From the IMG/VR virus record IMGVR_UViG_3300005933_000039, positions 1-32,640 of that record: a stretch of DNA of 32,640 nucleotides; one strand, 5' to 3'. The notes below the pieces were generated by a model. The model did not search any database, had not been told where the DNA came from, and saw only the letters and a list, made by a program, of their open reading frames with translations. The position numbers and the translations under genes were made by a program. Below are positions 6,421 to 13,508 of the stretch, in pieces; position 1 is the stretch's first letter; every line of letters begins with the position of its first letter. Source of the stretch: a virus.

Positions 6421-6630
6421 ATGAGTACTAAACCGACTATATATAATTTTGGTGTATATGTTACTAATTACGCCAACCCCAACCCCACCCCCTCAATAGT
6501 AGCTAAGGTAGTAAAAATGGGGGATGCTAATATAATAGCTTTCGCACTAACGAAAGCCGTAATAACTTCTCCTTTAACGTACAGCGTTAAACCCTTGTGT
6601 AACTCTAGGGTAATGGCAAAACAAAAGTAA
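6421..6630 (+). CDS. Small hypothetical protein before attC-like repeat B
   Basis: A 69-codon frame starts 28 bp after the previous gene with a purine-rich AGAGG 8 bases before the ATG, one of the few Shine-Dalgarno-like signals here. It encodes MSTKPTIYNFGVYVTNYANP followed by a PNPTP stretch and a plain C-terminal half. No family is recognised. The stop codon is directly followed by the first base of an inverted repeat (6631). The frame may therefore be the truncated 5' part of a longer gene interrupted by that element. Coding status is plausible, not certain. Confidence 0.4.
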   Translation: MSTKPTIYNFGVYVTNYANPNPTPSIVAKVVKMGDANIIAFALTKAVITSPLTYSVKPLCNSRVMAKQK

Positions 6631-6725
6631 ATGCTGACGTTTAGTATATGGTGAGTAGCCAACCACTAACTGAGCTACGAAGAACAAATGTTTAATCGGC
6701 TATTCACTATATTTTGTGTTAGCAT
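6631..6725. repeat. attC-like imperfect inverted repeat, copy B
   Basis: The left arm (6631-6660) begins ATGCTGAC and ends GTGAGTAGCC. The right arm (6698-6725) begins GGCTATTCAC and ends TGTTAGCAT. They pair over about 28 positions with a few mismatches and a bulge, around a 37-nt loop. Right-arm ends and loop size match copy A (487-574). It starts immediately after one stop codon and lies 12 bp before the next ATG, as a recombination site between gene cassettes would. Confidence 0.6.
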
Positions 6726-6737
6726 TAGTTAATTATT

Positions 6738-7118
6738 ATGAAAAAGATACTATTAAATTTCGCAGACTATTCAGAAGCTTTGGAATGGAGTGAAAAAAAA
6801 GCAAAGAACTACAAATCAATGAATGATTTTTACACTTCCGATGAATATAAATCAGCATATCCATTGATTCGTAAAATGTATGAGGTAGAGCAAACTAATT
6901 TTGAAAAAAAAGCCAAGTCAGAACTAAAAAAATCAGGTCTTAAAATATCAGATAAAGTAGTATATGATTTTGTAAGCCCGTTTTTTAATGTTTTAAATTA
7001 TTCAGGAACTATTATTGAACGAAATGGAATACCGTATGTAAAATATGATTTAGGGCAAAAAACAATGTCAGGTAAAAAATCTGTTAGGTGGCATAAGGGA
7101 TTCGTGAAGTCTAATTAA
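6738..7118 (+). CDS. Hypothetical protein, possible cassette cargo
   Basis: The 126-residue protein is lysine-rich with a helical N-terminal half (MKKILLNFADYSEALEWSE, then repeated K/E helices) and a beta-rich end (VSPFFNVLNYSGTIIERNG, KSVRWHKGF). No family is recognised and no signal peptide is seen. It sits just after attC-like repeat B and before a short open fragment (7120-7182) that reads like a lost C-terminus, which fits cargo inserted into another gene. Base composition is more AT-rich than the ardC-radC block. Confidence 0.55.
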   Translation: MKKILLNFADYSEALEWSEKKAKNYKSMNDFYTSDEYKSAYPLIRKMYEVEQTNFEKKAKSELKKSGLKISDKVVYDFVSPFFNVLNYSGTIIERNGIPYVKYDLGQKTMSGKKSVRWHKGFVKSN

Positions 7119-7119
7119 T

Positions 7120-7182
7120 GCAAAAAAAGAAGTAACCGAACTAACAAAGAAAATTAAATTAGCTCAAACGCTTTGGGCTTAA
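7120..7182 (+). pseudogene. Possible C-terminal gene remnant
   Basis: Right after the 7118 stop, an open frame without a start codon encodes AKKEVTELTKKIKLAQTLWA and ends at TAA 7180-7182. Its amphipathic, codon-like composition suggests the tail of a once longer gene cut off by the inserted segment 6631-7118. Too short to identify; it could be chance. Confidence 0.25.
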
Positions 7183-7209
7183 TACAAAACACCAAACCAA
7201 ACCAAACCA

Positions 7210-7449
7210 ATGAACACAATTACAATTCCCGACACGTTAGAAGGCATTAACATAAATATTTATACTAATGCTTTGGAGGTTTACGAAGGTCGTAAACTTT
7301 TAGGTAGGCTACACACTCACAAACCGAACGTAGTAGCTGAGATAGTTAGACTAGGATGCGCCCAAAGGCACATGACGTACACAGCGACAACATTCCCGCA
7401 AAAGTGCGCTATTCCACCAGCGCCCAAAGGGCTATTTAAGTTTTGGTAA
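7210..7449 (+). CDS. Small hypothetical protein at the end of the counter-defence block
   Basis: The 79-residue protein begins MNTITIPDTLEGININIYTN with a beta-rich first half and ends PPAPKGLFKFW. No family is recognised. Its leader contains ACACCAAACC followed by AAACC repeats, similar in style to other leaders here, and lacks a Shine-Dalgarno. It is the last rightward gene before the convergent lipoprotein gene. A hairpin begins at the A-run that follows its stop codon. Confidence 0.55.
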   Translation: MNTITIPDTLEGININIYTNALEVYEGRKLLGRLHTHKPNVVAEIVRLGCAQRHMTYTATTFPQKCAIPPAPKGLFKFW

Positions 7450-7483
7450 AAAAAAAGCCCCTTAAGAATGATCAAAAGGGGCT
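7448..7483 (-). terminator. Terminator for leftward transcripts
   Basis: AGCCCCTT (7456-7463) pairs with AAGGGGCT (7476-7483). The A-run at 7448-7456 reads as a T-tract on the minus strand, so it should stop the leftward lipoprotein transcript. On the plus strand it gives a stem with no T-tract after the 7210-7449 gene. Confidence 0.55.
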
Positions 7484-7590
7484 ATAAGCTGCTTATTCAG
7501 CAGTATAATTATAACATAATGAACGAGTATAACTATTCATTCATTAAGTAGCAATAAGAAATTCTAACAGCTCTTGTTAGATGTTTGGAA

Positions 7591-7623
7591 AGCTCCCTGT
7601 TGGTTTCAGGGGGCTATTTTTTT
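7591..7623 (+). terminator. Terminator for rightward transcripts
   Basis: AGCTCCCTG (7591-7599) pairs with CAGGGGGCT (7607-7615, one G-T pair), followed by seven T at 7617-7623. It ends the rightward counter-defence operon and overlaps the lipoprotein stop codon. A 7-bp perfect inverted repeat, TCTAACA/TGTTAGA (7563-7581), lies just before it. Confidence 0.65.
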
Positions 7624-8056
7624 ATCTATTATCAAAAGCTCTTTCACAAGTAGAATACAAATTCAATACTTCTTCTTCAAGACGCTCATTCACTAAAACA
7701 ATATGGTGACTATCAACAGAAGCTACGTTGAAAGTTGTTCTACCAATTTGTAATAAAGTATCACTTAAGACTCTTCTTAAGATACCCGTTTCTGTTAATA
7801 TGACTGAGAAGTCTCTCATATCAAAACATGGCCCATCATAAACCAAAGCTTGATAAGAAAATTCAAGCTCAAAAAATGTGTACTCATAAACAGGACTGTA
7901 TTCTCTTCTATGTAAGCTTTCTTGAAATCCACCGCTCGAATACCAATTTTTGGTAAATAAAATATCAGCTACGGTTAACGGCATTGGCTGATCATTTGAT
8001 GTACTGCAAGAACTAACCAACAATATCAAAGAAATGAGAAGTAGTAGTTTTTTCAT
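7622..8056 (-). CDS. Lipoprotein, possible lysogenic-conversion gene
   Basis: The 144-residue protein has a classical lipoprotein signal: MKK, a hydrophobic core, then the lipobox VSSC with C17 as the lipidated cysteine. The mature part (about 127 residues) is mixed alpha/beta with two further cysteines (in PCFDM and STCERAF) and no recognised domain. It would be anchored in a membrane, possibly exposed on the cell surface. Transcribed leftward beside the integrase and away from lytic genes, it fits a cargo gene expressed in the lysogen, for example superinfection exclusion; this is inference from position. An AAGGGA precedes the ATG. Confidence 0.75.
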   Translation of the reverse strand: MKKLLLLISLILLVSSCSTSNDQPMPLTVADILFTKNWYSSGGFQESLHRREYSPVYEYTFFELEFSYQALVYDGPCFDMRDFSVILTETGILRRVLSDTLLQIGRTTFNVASVDSHHIVLVNERLEEEVLNLYSTCERAFDNR

Positions 8057-8105
8057 TTTTCCCTTAGTCTAAACGTGTTTTTATTACTATATGTAGTTGA
8101 ATTAT

Positions 8106-8349
8106 AAGTACCCCTTAAGTACCCATGTACCCCTTAAGTACCCCATTTAACGATTATAACGCAATTCTTTAACAACAAGGTGTTAGTTATTTTTTTAATA
8201 AAGTCTAAAAAATGATGGTAGAGCCTATTTTTAGGCTAAATTACAGAATAATAGGAAAATACTGTTTGTTTGTATTTCTTAAGTCTAACGTATTGCAATG
8301 CAATACTTTGTAAGTTTTATAAATAATACAAGTACCCCAATAGTACCCC
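8106..8349. other. Probable attP: integrase arm-site clusters flanking a 17-bp palindrome
   Basis: AGTACCCC-type repeats occur in two clusters. The left has starts at 8107, 8118, 8126 and 8137, built from a 17-bp direct repeat gtaccccttaagtaccc at 8108-8124 and 8127-8143. The right has starts at 8331 and 8342. Neighbours within each pair are 11 bp apart, one helical turn. Between the clusters lie a perfect palindrome GTATTGCAATGCAATAC (8290-8306) and a hairpin AGCCTA/TAGGCT (8222-8237). No gene fits in 8057-8360. Arm-type sites on both sides of a palindromic core directly beside the integrase gene is the layout of a tyrosine-recombinase attachment site. Confidence 0.6.
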
Positions 8350-8360
8350 CGATGTTGTTT

Positions 8361-9515
8361 TTACCCAATTCTGCTGACAACATCTTGTAATCTTGTTGCC
8401 AACACTTTGGCGTAAACTTCTGTTTGAGCTATGGATTCATGACCCATAAATTCAGATAATTCTTTTAACGGCATACCCGCATTAACCCAATGCGTAGCGC
8501 CCCCATGTCTAAGCACATGAAGACCCATTCTACCGCTCATTATTGATAAATCTGTAAGAGCTTCTTTTAATTTGTCGTGAAGTCTAGCATACTTTAATGA
8601 ATTATTTAATACACCCGTATGTGAATATTTTAAAAGAAGCTCAAGGGCAGGCTTTGCACTTTTTGAAATGGGAACAACTCGTACTTTCATGCCTTTGCCA
8701 TAGAGTTTAATGGTATTTGATGTAAAATCAATATGAGACGCTTTAAGTCTTTTAAATTCAATATATCTCATACACTGAAAGAACATAAGCTCGTATATAG
8801 CGTTTAAAATAGACCCGTAGGTCTCTCTATTGTACGGCAAGCTGTCCACGTAATAAAAATAAGTAGGTTCGGCCAGTCTCTTGTTTATGTAGCTAAAAAC
8901 TTGTTGCAGTTGAGAGTATGTTAAATATTTGATTAAGCGTGTCTGATTTTCGCTATAACGCTTATTCATTTTATAATTTGGCTTAATCAACAACTGCAAT
9001 TTATGTGCTGTTCTGTGTTCTATATAAGCTAAAAAACGGCTAATAAGAGATTTATACGCCGCGCAATAGCTCCTACTTTTACCAGTAGTGTAGTCTTCTA
9101 AAAGAGTGGTCCATAAATTATCATCTGTCGCTCTAGCGCTAAACTCTGATAAATTATTGTCTCTAACAAAAGCTTTTAATTTGTTTGAGTAACCTAAATA
9201 GGTTAATTGCATTACTTGATCTCGCATTTCTGCTAAATAATCATTTAGCAAACTTATAATAGTTAAACCATCTTCATGCTTAACATACTCAGCGCCTTTA
9301 GAACCCGGATTGTCTGCAAAATCTCTCCAGGACTGTTTGGTGAGCTTCCAGGCTCCGCTATCGTAAGCTTTATTCATATCATGCTCTAGTTGTAATAGCG
9401 CACGTTTACTATATAAATTAACCTCAACGCTATGCTTTCTTTGGCGCCCCATGCGCTTAAACTTAATTTCGTAGCGATTACCGTTTTTTTTAAACAGAGC
9501 CATCCTTATCACCAT
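8361..9515 (-). CDS. int: Tyrosine recombinase (phage integrase)
   Basis: About 384 residues. The C-terminal catalytic domain has R in CMRYIEF, the KGMK beta-hairpin lysine, HxxR in HVLRHGGATH, H in FMGHES and nucleophile Y in AQTEVYAK. The N-terminal part has a basic AP2-like arm-binding segment (KKNGNRYEIKFKRMGRQRK) and a SAM-like core-binding domain (about 85-170). It should integrate the phage at the host attB using the adjacent attP (8106-8349). The ATG at 9513-9515 overlaps the repressor gene; another in-frame ATG at 9503 precedes MALFKKNG and is an equally plausible start. It is co-transcribed with the repressor, leftward. Confidence 0.92.
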   Translation of the reverse strand: MVIRMALFKKNGNRYEIKFKRMGRQRKHSVEVNLYSKRALLQLEHDMNKAYDSGAWKLTKQSWRDFADNPGSKGAEYVKHEDGLTIISLLNDYLAEMRDQVMQLTYLGYSNKLKAFVRDNNLSEFSARATDDNLWTTLLEDYTTGKSRSYCAAYKSLISRFLAYIEHRTAHKLQLLIKPNYKMNKRYSENQTRLIKYLTYSQLQQVFSYINKRLAEPTYFYYVDSLPYNRETYGSILNAIYELMFFQCMRYIEFKRLKASHIDFTSNTIKLYGKGMKVRVVPISKSAKPALELLLKYSHTGVLNNSLKYARLHDKLKEALTDLSIMSGRMGLHVLRHGGATHWVNAGMPLKELSEFMGHESIAQTEVYAKVLATRLQDVVSRIG

Positions 9516-9798
9516 CAATTTTTTTTAGCTTTGGTCTAGCTAGACCGTGAAGCAATTCGTTTAAGTTTATAAATCTATATTCAGGTCGATTCAAAACCAA
9601 TATTATTCTATTCCATCCTGTAGCAGTTATTTGATTACGAAGCTTATACATGGTTATCTGATTGCGATTTTCAAAACCCAAAACATCCGCAAGCTCTACA
9701 TCCCGATCTATACCAAATATTGACCTAAGTCGTCTAAGAAGTTCATGCACATCAACTTCAAAATCATCAAAAAACTCATTTTGAGCCTTGTTTTTCAT
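9490..9798 (-). CDS. CI-type phage repressor (HTH domain only)
   Basis: The 102-residue protein matches the N-terminal DNA-binding region of Bet/CI-type phage repressors. A helix-turn-helix spans about residues 33-57 (DVELADVLGFENRNQITMYK), followed by GWNRIILVLN. The C-terminal LexA-like autopeptidase domain of full CI repressors is absent, so RecA-triggered self-cleavage is not expected and induction must differ. It faces a divergent rightward operon across a 190-bp control region containing inverted repeats. Its 3' end overlaps the integrase start by about 26 bp, so repressor and integrase are made from one transcript. Confidence 0.7.
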   Translation of the reverse strand: MKNKAQNEFFDDFEVDVHELLRRLRSIFGIDRDVELADVLGFENRNQITMYKLRNQITATGWNRIILVLNRPEYRFINLNELLHGLARPKLKKIDGDKDGSV

Positions 9799-9987
9799 TA
9801 GCCGTCCTAAAGATTTGTTTATTTATTGTTGTTTTTAACAACACATAATATAAAGTAAAAAACAAATCTTTACCATCAAAACAGCATAAAACAATTTTTC
9901 GCTAAAGAAAAAAACTACTTAGTGTTGTTATTTCTATTTAATGTCTTTACATTAGATTTTTGAAAATATCAATACATCCCTAAATAA
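9799..9987. promoter_or_regulatory. Divergent control region between repressor and early operon
   Basis: The rightward promoter candidate is TTGTTA (9925-9930), a 17-bp spacer and TACATT (9948-9953). A perfect inverted repeat TGTTGTT-ttt-AACAACA lies at 9827-9843, and a further half-site TGTTGTTA (9923-9930) overlaps the rightward -35. These are candidate operators for the repressor at 9490-9798. For the leftward promoter, a TATATTAT stretch on the minus strand near 9847-9855 is the best -10 candidate, which would put the palindrome over its start region (autoregulation). No gene fits here. Confidence 0.55.
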
Positions 9988-10317
9988 ATGTCTCTATCCA
10001 AATTAATGAAGCAAAGTACGGGCAATAATGCTCGCTTTGTTAAAATGTTCGGAAAAGCCAAGCTAATCCGTTTCATAGCACGTAAATCATTAGCTCAATT
10101 CAAGCTTCATTTACCATTTGTTGAAAACCCGTATCAATGGCTTAGCAACCGAATTGATATAAAAAAATTCATACAAAAATATGAAGCAGAATTTTCTGAA
10201 TTACCTTTGCAGGAGTTTAAAAAAAACGAACTACTTAGCTTACTGGATGCCTTTTTGCATTGTGCCGTTGATGAAATGATAGAGGCAGCACTTGATGGTA
10301 AACCTGAACTAGGTTAA
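9988..10317 (+). CDS. First early-operon protein, function unknown
   Basis: The 109-residue, mostly helical basic protein starts MSLSKLMKQSTGNNARFVKM and ends with an acidic helix (AVDEMIEAALDGKPELG). No family is recognised. It occupies the place of a cro or early regulatory gene, first after the rightward promoter opposite the CI-type repressor, but no clear helix-turn-helix is visible. There is no Shine-Dalgarno before the ATG (CCCTAAATAA). A stable hairpin follows its stop. Confidence 0.6.
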   Translation: MSLSKLMKQSTGNNARFVKMFGKAKLIRFIARKSLAQFKLHLPFVENPYQWLSNRIDIKKFIQKYEAEFSELPLQEFKKNELLSLLDAFLHCAVDEMIEAALDGKPELG

Positions 10318-10323
10318 AAAAAA

Positions 10324-10345
10324 AGGAGGGCGACCAAGCCCTCCT
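10324..10345 (+). promoter_or_regulatory. Hairpin after the first early gene
   Basis: AGGAGGGC (10324-10331) pairs perfectly with GCCCTCCT (10338-10345) around a 6-nt loop. An A-run precedes it and no T-run follows. On the minus strand this would be a terminator; on the plus strand it may stabilise or partly terminate the first-gene message. Confidence 0.45.
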
Positions 10346-10363
10346 AACACCAAACCAAAAACA

Positions 10364-10387
10364 GAGCTAACTACTATTGGTTAGCTC
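10364..10387 (+). promoter_or_regulatory. Leader hairpin before the gene at 10402
   Basis: GAGCTAAC (10364-10371) pairs perfectly with GTTAGCTC (10380-10387) around an 8-nt loop, 14 bp before the ATG. The left arm lies in a shortened copy of the A/C-rich leader (ACACCAAACC to AGAGCTAA) seen before ardC and radC. It may control translation or mRNA stability. Confidence 0.4.
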
Positions 10388-10401
10388 ACAATATAAGAAA
10401 A

Positions 10402-10797
10402 ATGGAAACAGAACTTCTACAACGAATTGAAACGAAGCTGGATAAGCTCCTAGAAATCACAAAAGCGAACGAGCTTACCGATAAAACACCGCTTTTCAGT
10501 AATTACTTGAAGGCTATTGGAACAACTAAAGAGCAAGTGAATCACCCCGAAGCAAAGGGTATGCCTAATATGATGACTTTAAGCCTAGCGGCTGAGTTTC
10601 TTTATGAGCGGCACGGCAAAATAATGAGCAGCGCTAAATGGATGGCAAAAATTCGTTACGCTACAAGAACGGGTAAAATTGTAAGCTACAATGAAGAAGG
10701 GCAAGTAAAAAAAGACAAGAGGGGAACAAGATCGCTCTTAAAAACATCAGACATTTTGAAATGGCTTAAAAAAAGCCTGCCTGAAATCAACGCTTGA
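10402..10797 (+). CDS. Putative DNA-binding early protein
   Basis: The 131-residue protein begins with a short coiled coil (METELLQRIETKLDKLLEI, about 1-22). The basic C-terminal half includes LSLAAEFLYERHGK and YATRTGKIVSYNEEGQVKKD, then TSDILKWLKK. The pattern of helix, turn and small beta-wing, ending in a helix after TSD, resembles MerR/excisionase-like winged domains, and a role as excisionase or early regulator is possible. I cannot assign a family with confidence. Its end overlaps the next ORF start by 4 bp (GATG/TGA), indicating coupled translation. Confidence 0.6.
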   Translation: METELLQRIETKLDKLLEITKANELTDKTPLFSNYLKAIGTTKEQVNHPEAKGMPNMMTLSLAAEFLYERHGKIMSSAKWMAKIRYATRTGKIVSYNEEGQVKKDKRGTRSLLKTSDILKWLKKSLPEINA

Positions 10798-11747
10798 TGC
10801 AAGATCTAATAAATTTAGAAGGCCACCAAGCCCCTCAATATTTAGCTAAAGAATACATCCAGGCTTACAAACGCAATGCAAAGCTGTATAGGATGGATAG
10901 TTCTGGTATGCGCTTTTACTACCGCTTTGATAGAAATAATGAAGTGAGATTTTACGGCTCCGTAACAAGTGTAAAAAAACAAGTTACTGGCCTACCGAGA
11001 GCGATTATAGATAAAGAGATCGAAATGGGTAAGATTGCTTTTAACAAGTTCTTAAATGAGCGCTCTAAGCATGGTACATTTTTTCATACTCTAGCTGCTG
11101 AATTAACGATAACAGATCGCTTTGATTTAAAAAAGCTACCAACACTCTATAGAGATTTTATAGCCTTAAATGGGCTATCAGAAGCTCAAACAAGTTATTG
11201 GCCAAACGCTATTGCCAAAGGTTTGCAATCATGGGTTCAGTGTATGCAAGATTATGACATTCAGCCGATAGGCATAGAAGTTCCTTGCTACTCAGACAGA
11301 TTCGGTATTGCAGGCACTATTGACGTCGTTTGCAGTATGTACGATAAACTTTACAGTGAAGCAACACCGCTAGATAAGCGAAAAAGGGTTATTGCCATTA
11401 TAGACTGGAAGTCTGGTAATATCTTTGAAGATTACGCTTTGCAGTTAGAGTTAAATAAAATCACATGGGCTGAAAGCGTTTCATTCGCACCACAGCCCAC
11501 GAAGCTTTTAAACTGGACTTGGAATGATTGGAGAGATAAACCCACATACAATTTAGTGAATCAAACAGAAAACGATTACACCAATGTACTAGGGCATTAT
11601 TTGGCTATTTATCGTGAGACAGGCACACTAAAGCCAAAATCTTTGAAGAAATACAGCGGTATTCTTCATAAAAAAGCAGACATGAGCAAATTCATGCAAA
11701 TTACATCAGCCGAACAATTCATCAAACAACAACACCAAACCAAATAA
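10794..11747 (+). CDS. PD-(D/E)XK nuclease (RecB/Cas4-like)
   Basis: The 317-residue protein has an H in GTFFHTLAAEL (H98), E162 in GIEVPCYS, D177 in GIAGTIDVV, the DWK motif in AIIDWKSGNI (D204, K206) and Q217 in YALQLEL. This order is the RecB-family PD-(D/E)XK nuclease signature. In phage replication operons such enzymes act as 5'-3' exonucleases paired with an annealing protein, or process replication ends. No annealase is recognised next to it; the coiled-coil protein downstream is the only candidate partner. The start follows a 4-bp overlap with the previous gene; a second Met at codon 2 is equally possible. Confidence 0.82.
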   Translation: MMQDLINLEGHQAPQYLAKEYIQAYKRNAKLYRMDSSGMRFYYRFDRNNEVRFYGSVTSVKKQVTGLPRAIIDKEIEMGKIAFNKFLNERSKHGTFFHTLAAELTITDRFDLKKLPTLYRDFIALNGLSEAQTSYWPNAIAKGLQSWVQCMQDYDIQPIGIEVPCYSDRFGIAGTIDVVCSMYDKLYSEATPLDKRKRVIAIIDWKSGNIFEDYALQLELNKITWAESVSFAPQPTKLLNWTWNDWRDKPTYNLVNQTENDYTNVLGHYLAIYRETGTLKPKSLKKYSGILHKKADMSKFMQITSAEQFIKQQHQTK

Positions 11748-11751
11748 GATC

Positions 11752-12849
11752 ATGAAAGAAACAACAGAAGAAACAACACTCCAAAAAGTTGAAGAAAACT
11801 TAGTAGACGCTGAAAATATAGAGGTACTTCCTTCTATTGAAGAAGCGTTAGCCATAATTAAAGAACCTATCACAGACAAAGTTAAAACAGCGATAGCACA
11901 AGCGCTCAAAACTGAGCTTGTAGAGCTGCAAACAGTCGCGGGGTACAACAAAGCTGACAAAACAGTTAAGAGCTTAGTAAAGCTACTTTCGGGGATGGAA
12001 AAAGAGCGAAAAAGATTAGTTGATCCTGCTGTCAAGTATCAACGAAGTATCAACGCCGAAGTTAAAACAATCAAAGAACAGTTAGAAAATGCTAGAGATC
12101 ATTTAAAAAGCCATTTAAAGCTTATTGATGATGAAAAAGCACGAATTGAACTAGAATTAAAAAAAGAACGCGTATCGTTACTAACAAGTGCGGGATTTTC
12201 ATTCGATGGCTTTCATTATGCAGCAGGCGAAACTATGCTTTCAGCCGAGACCATTACTTCACTTACAGAAGAAGAGTTTAAAGCTGAATATGAGAATGGT
12301 AAAGTCTTCATTGCAGATTTAGAAGCTAAAAAACAAGCTGAAATAGATGAACGCTTAGCTGAACAAGAAAAACTAGATAAGCAAAAAGCTGAATTAGATG
12401 CTCAATTAGCAAGTTTAGAAAAAGACAAAGAAGAATTAAGGCAATTAAGAGCAGAAAAAGAAAATAGGCTAAAAAAAGAAGGTCCAGGTTTAGAATCAAT
12501 TTCAAGTGGAGTAGATTTATCGAATGACTTTCCTAGCAGCAATGAGCCTATATTCAAACAACCAGTGCCAAGTCAAAATATCGAGCAAGCTAATCAATCT
12601 GTCATAACTCAAGCTGGTAACTTAAAACCGATGTATGAGCCAGAGACAGAGACAGAGCAATACCCAGATGTAACAGAAGATCAAAATATTAATGATGTGA
12701 GCGAAATCGAGGATCATTTTCAACAAGGTTTCATTAATTGCAAACAATTAATACTTAAAGAATTTAATTCAGGTATTAAAAAGAACCGCACAGAGTGGGT
12801 AATTTTCATTAGCCATCTTAAACCATCAGTGGCATTTAAAAATGGGTAA
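11752..12849 (+). CDS. Coiled-coil early protein (DUF1351-like)
   Basis: The 365-residue protein has a helical N-terminal half (about 25-165). Its KLLSGMEKERKRLVDPAVK stretch resembles phage DUF1351 proteins, which occur in recombination modules. A long charged coiled coil (about 190-245, EQEKLDKQKAELDAQLASLE) follows. Then comes a disordered region of about 80 residues with an ETETEQ repeat and a small C-terminal domain (DHFQQGFINCKQLILKEF). The position directly after the RecB-like nuclease suggests a recombination or replication partner. This rests on architecture and context, not on a catalytic motif. It starts 4 bp after the nuclease stop. Confidence 0.65.
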   Translation: MKETTEETTLQKVEENLVDAENIEVLPSIEEALAIIKEPITDKVKTAIAQALKTELVELQTVAGYNKADKTVKSLVKLLSGMEKERKRLVDPAVKYQRSINAEVKTIKEQLENARDHLKSHLKLIDDEKARIELELKKERVSLLTSAGFSFDGFHYAAGETMLSAETITSLTEEEFKAEYENGKVFIADLEAKKQAEIDERLAEQEKLDKQKAELDAQLASLEKDKEELRQLRAEKENRLKKEGPGLESISSGVDLSNDFPSSNEPIFKQPVPSQNIEQANQSVITQAGNLKPMYEPETETEQYPDVTEDQNINDVSEIEDHFQQGFINCKQLILKEFNSGIKKNRTEWVIFISHLKPSVAFKNG

Positions 12850-13081
12850 TAAAAAAAAGAGTAATCAAAAAGAAAAGCTACTAGCTTATTTGAAAGAAAA
12901 CAAAAGTATAACCTACTTTGAAAGTTTTTCTGAGATTGGTATTGCCCGTCTTGCCGCTAGAATTTCGGACTTAAGAGCCGAAGGGCATAACATAGAAACA
13001 ATAATGAAAAAAGTTATTTCAAGCCAAACAGGACGTGAACATACTGTAGCTGTTTACTACTACAATGAGGCTAAAGAGTAA
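12842..13081 (+). CDS. Winged helix-turn-helix protein (HTH_39-like)
   Basis: The 79-residue basic protein matches the small phage HTH_39-type domain. QKEKLLAYLKENKSITYFES is helix 1 and the start of helix 2. IARLAARISDLRAEGHNIET is the recognition helix and wing base. It ends in a beta-wing (REHTVAVYYYN). It is probably a DNA-binding regulator of early genes or a replication accessory factor. The start lies inside the end of the previous gene (ATGGGTAA overlap), showing translational coupling. Confidence 0.78.
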   Translation: MGNKKKSNQKEKLLAYLKENKSITYFESFSEIGIARLAARISDLRAEGHNIETIMKKVISSQTGREHTVAVYYYNEAKE

Positions 13082-13508
13082 ACTAACAAGCTTAGCAAGC
13101 TTAAATAGTATGCTTGCTAAGTTTTCTAAAGAAGTGTTCGAACAATTCCCCGAAAAGGGAGATATAATAATTGAAGTTCACCGCGTACCCGCTGACGTTA
13201 CCAACGAAAAAGCTAGAAGATATTACTGGCTACTTTGTAGACTTATAAGAGATTTTCTAGTAGAATCCGGCTATAACAACTTTAGCGTTAATGATGTTCA
13301 TGAGCTGAATAAAGATAAACACATGAGCGCTGAGTTCATTGATTATCTGACTATGCAAACCTACAACCAAGCCTCTAGCTCAACACTAGTAGAAGCTCAC
13401 GAATGGGCGCCCATTTTTGAAGCAATAAAACTAGAGTGGGCACAAAGGGGCTTAAGCCTTCCCGATAGATATGATAGACAAGAAAAAGGTACTCCAAACT
13501 CTGCATAA
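13065..13508 (+). CDS. Early protein of unknown function (NinB-like position)
   Basis: Up to 147 residues. It contains EVHRVPADVTNEKARRYYW, then LLCRLIRDFLVESGY, and ends SLPDRYDRQEKGTPNSA. The arrangement 'replace arginine, helix with YYWLL' is reminiscent of NinB-type recombination proteins, but I cannot confirm it. Two starts are possible: 13065, overlapping the previous stop by 17 bp, and ATG 13110 (codon 16), after which the text looks more protein-like. A strong hairpin at 13091-13121 includes the second start. Confidence 0.6.
   Translation: MRLKSKLTSLASLNSMLAKFSKEVFEQFPEKGDIIIEVHRVPADVTNEKARRYYWLLCRLIRDFLVESGYNNFSVNDVHELNKDKHMSAEFIDYLTMQTYNQASSSTLVEAHEWAPIFEAIKLEWAQRGLSLPDRYDRQEKGTPNSA
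13088..13125 (+). promoter_or_regulatory. Start-codon hairpin or internal terminator
   Basis: CTTAGCAAGC (13091-13100) pairs perfectly with GCTTGCTAAG (13112-13121) across an 11-nt loop. Three more pairs (one G-T) extend it outward, and four T follow. The ATG at 13110-13112 spans the loop and the first base of the right arm, so folding would hide that start. It may act as a translational switch or a weak terminator inside the early operon. Confidence 0.5.

Noticed and set aside
11706-12035. Leftward 109-codon frame opposite the coiled-coil gene
   Set aside because: Serine-rich shadow of a heptad-repeat gene; no leader or neighbours on that strand.
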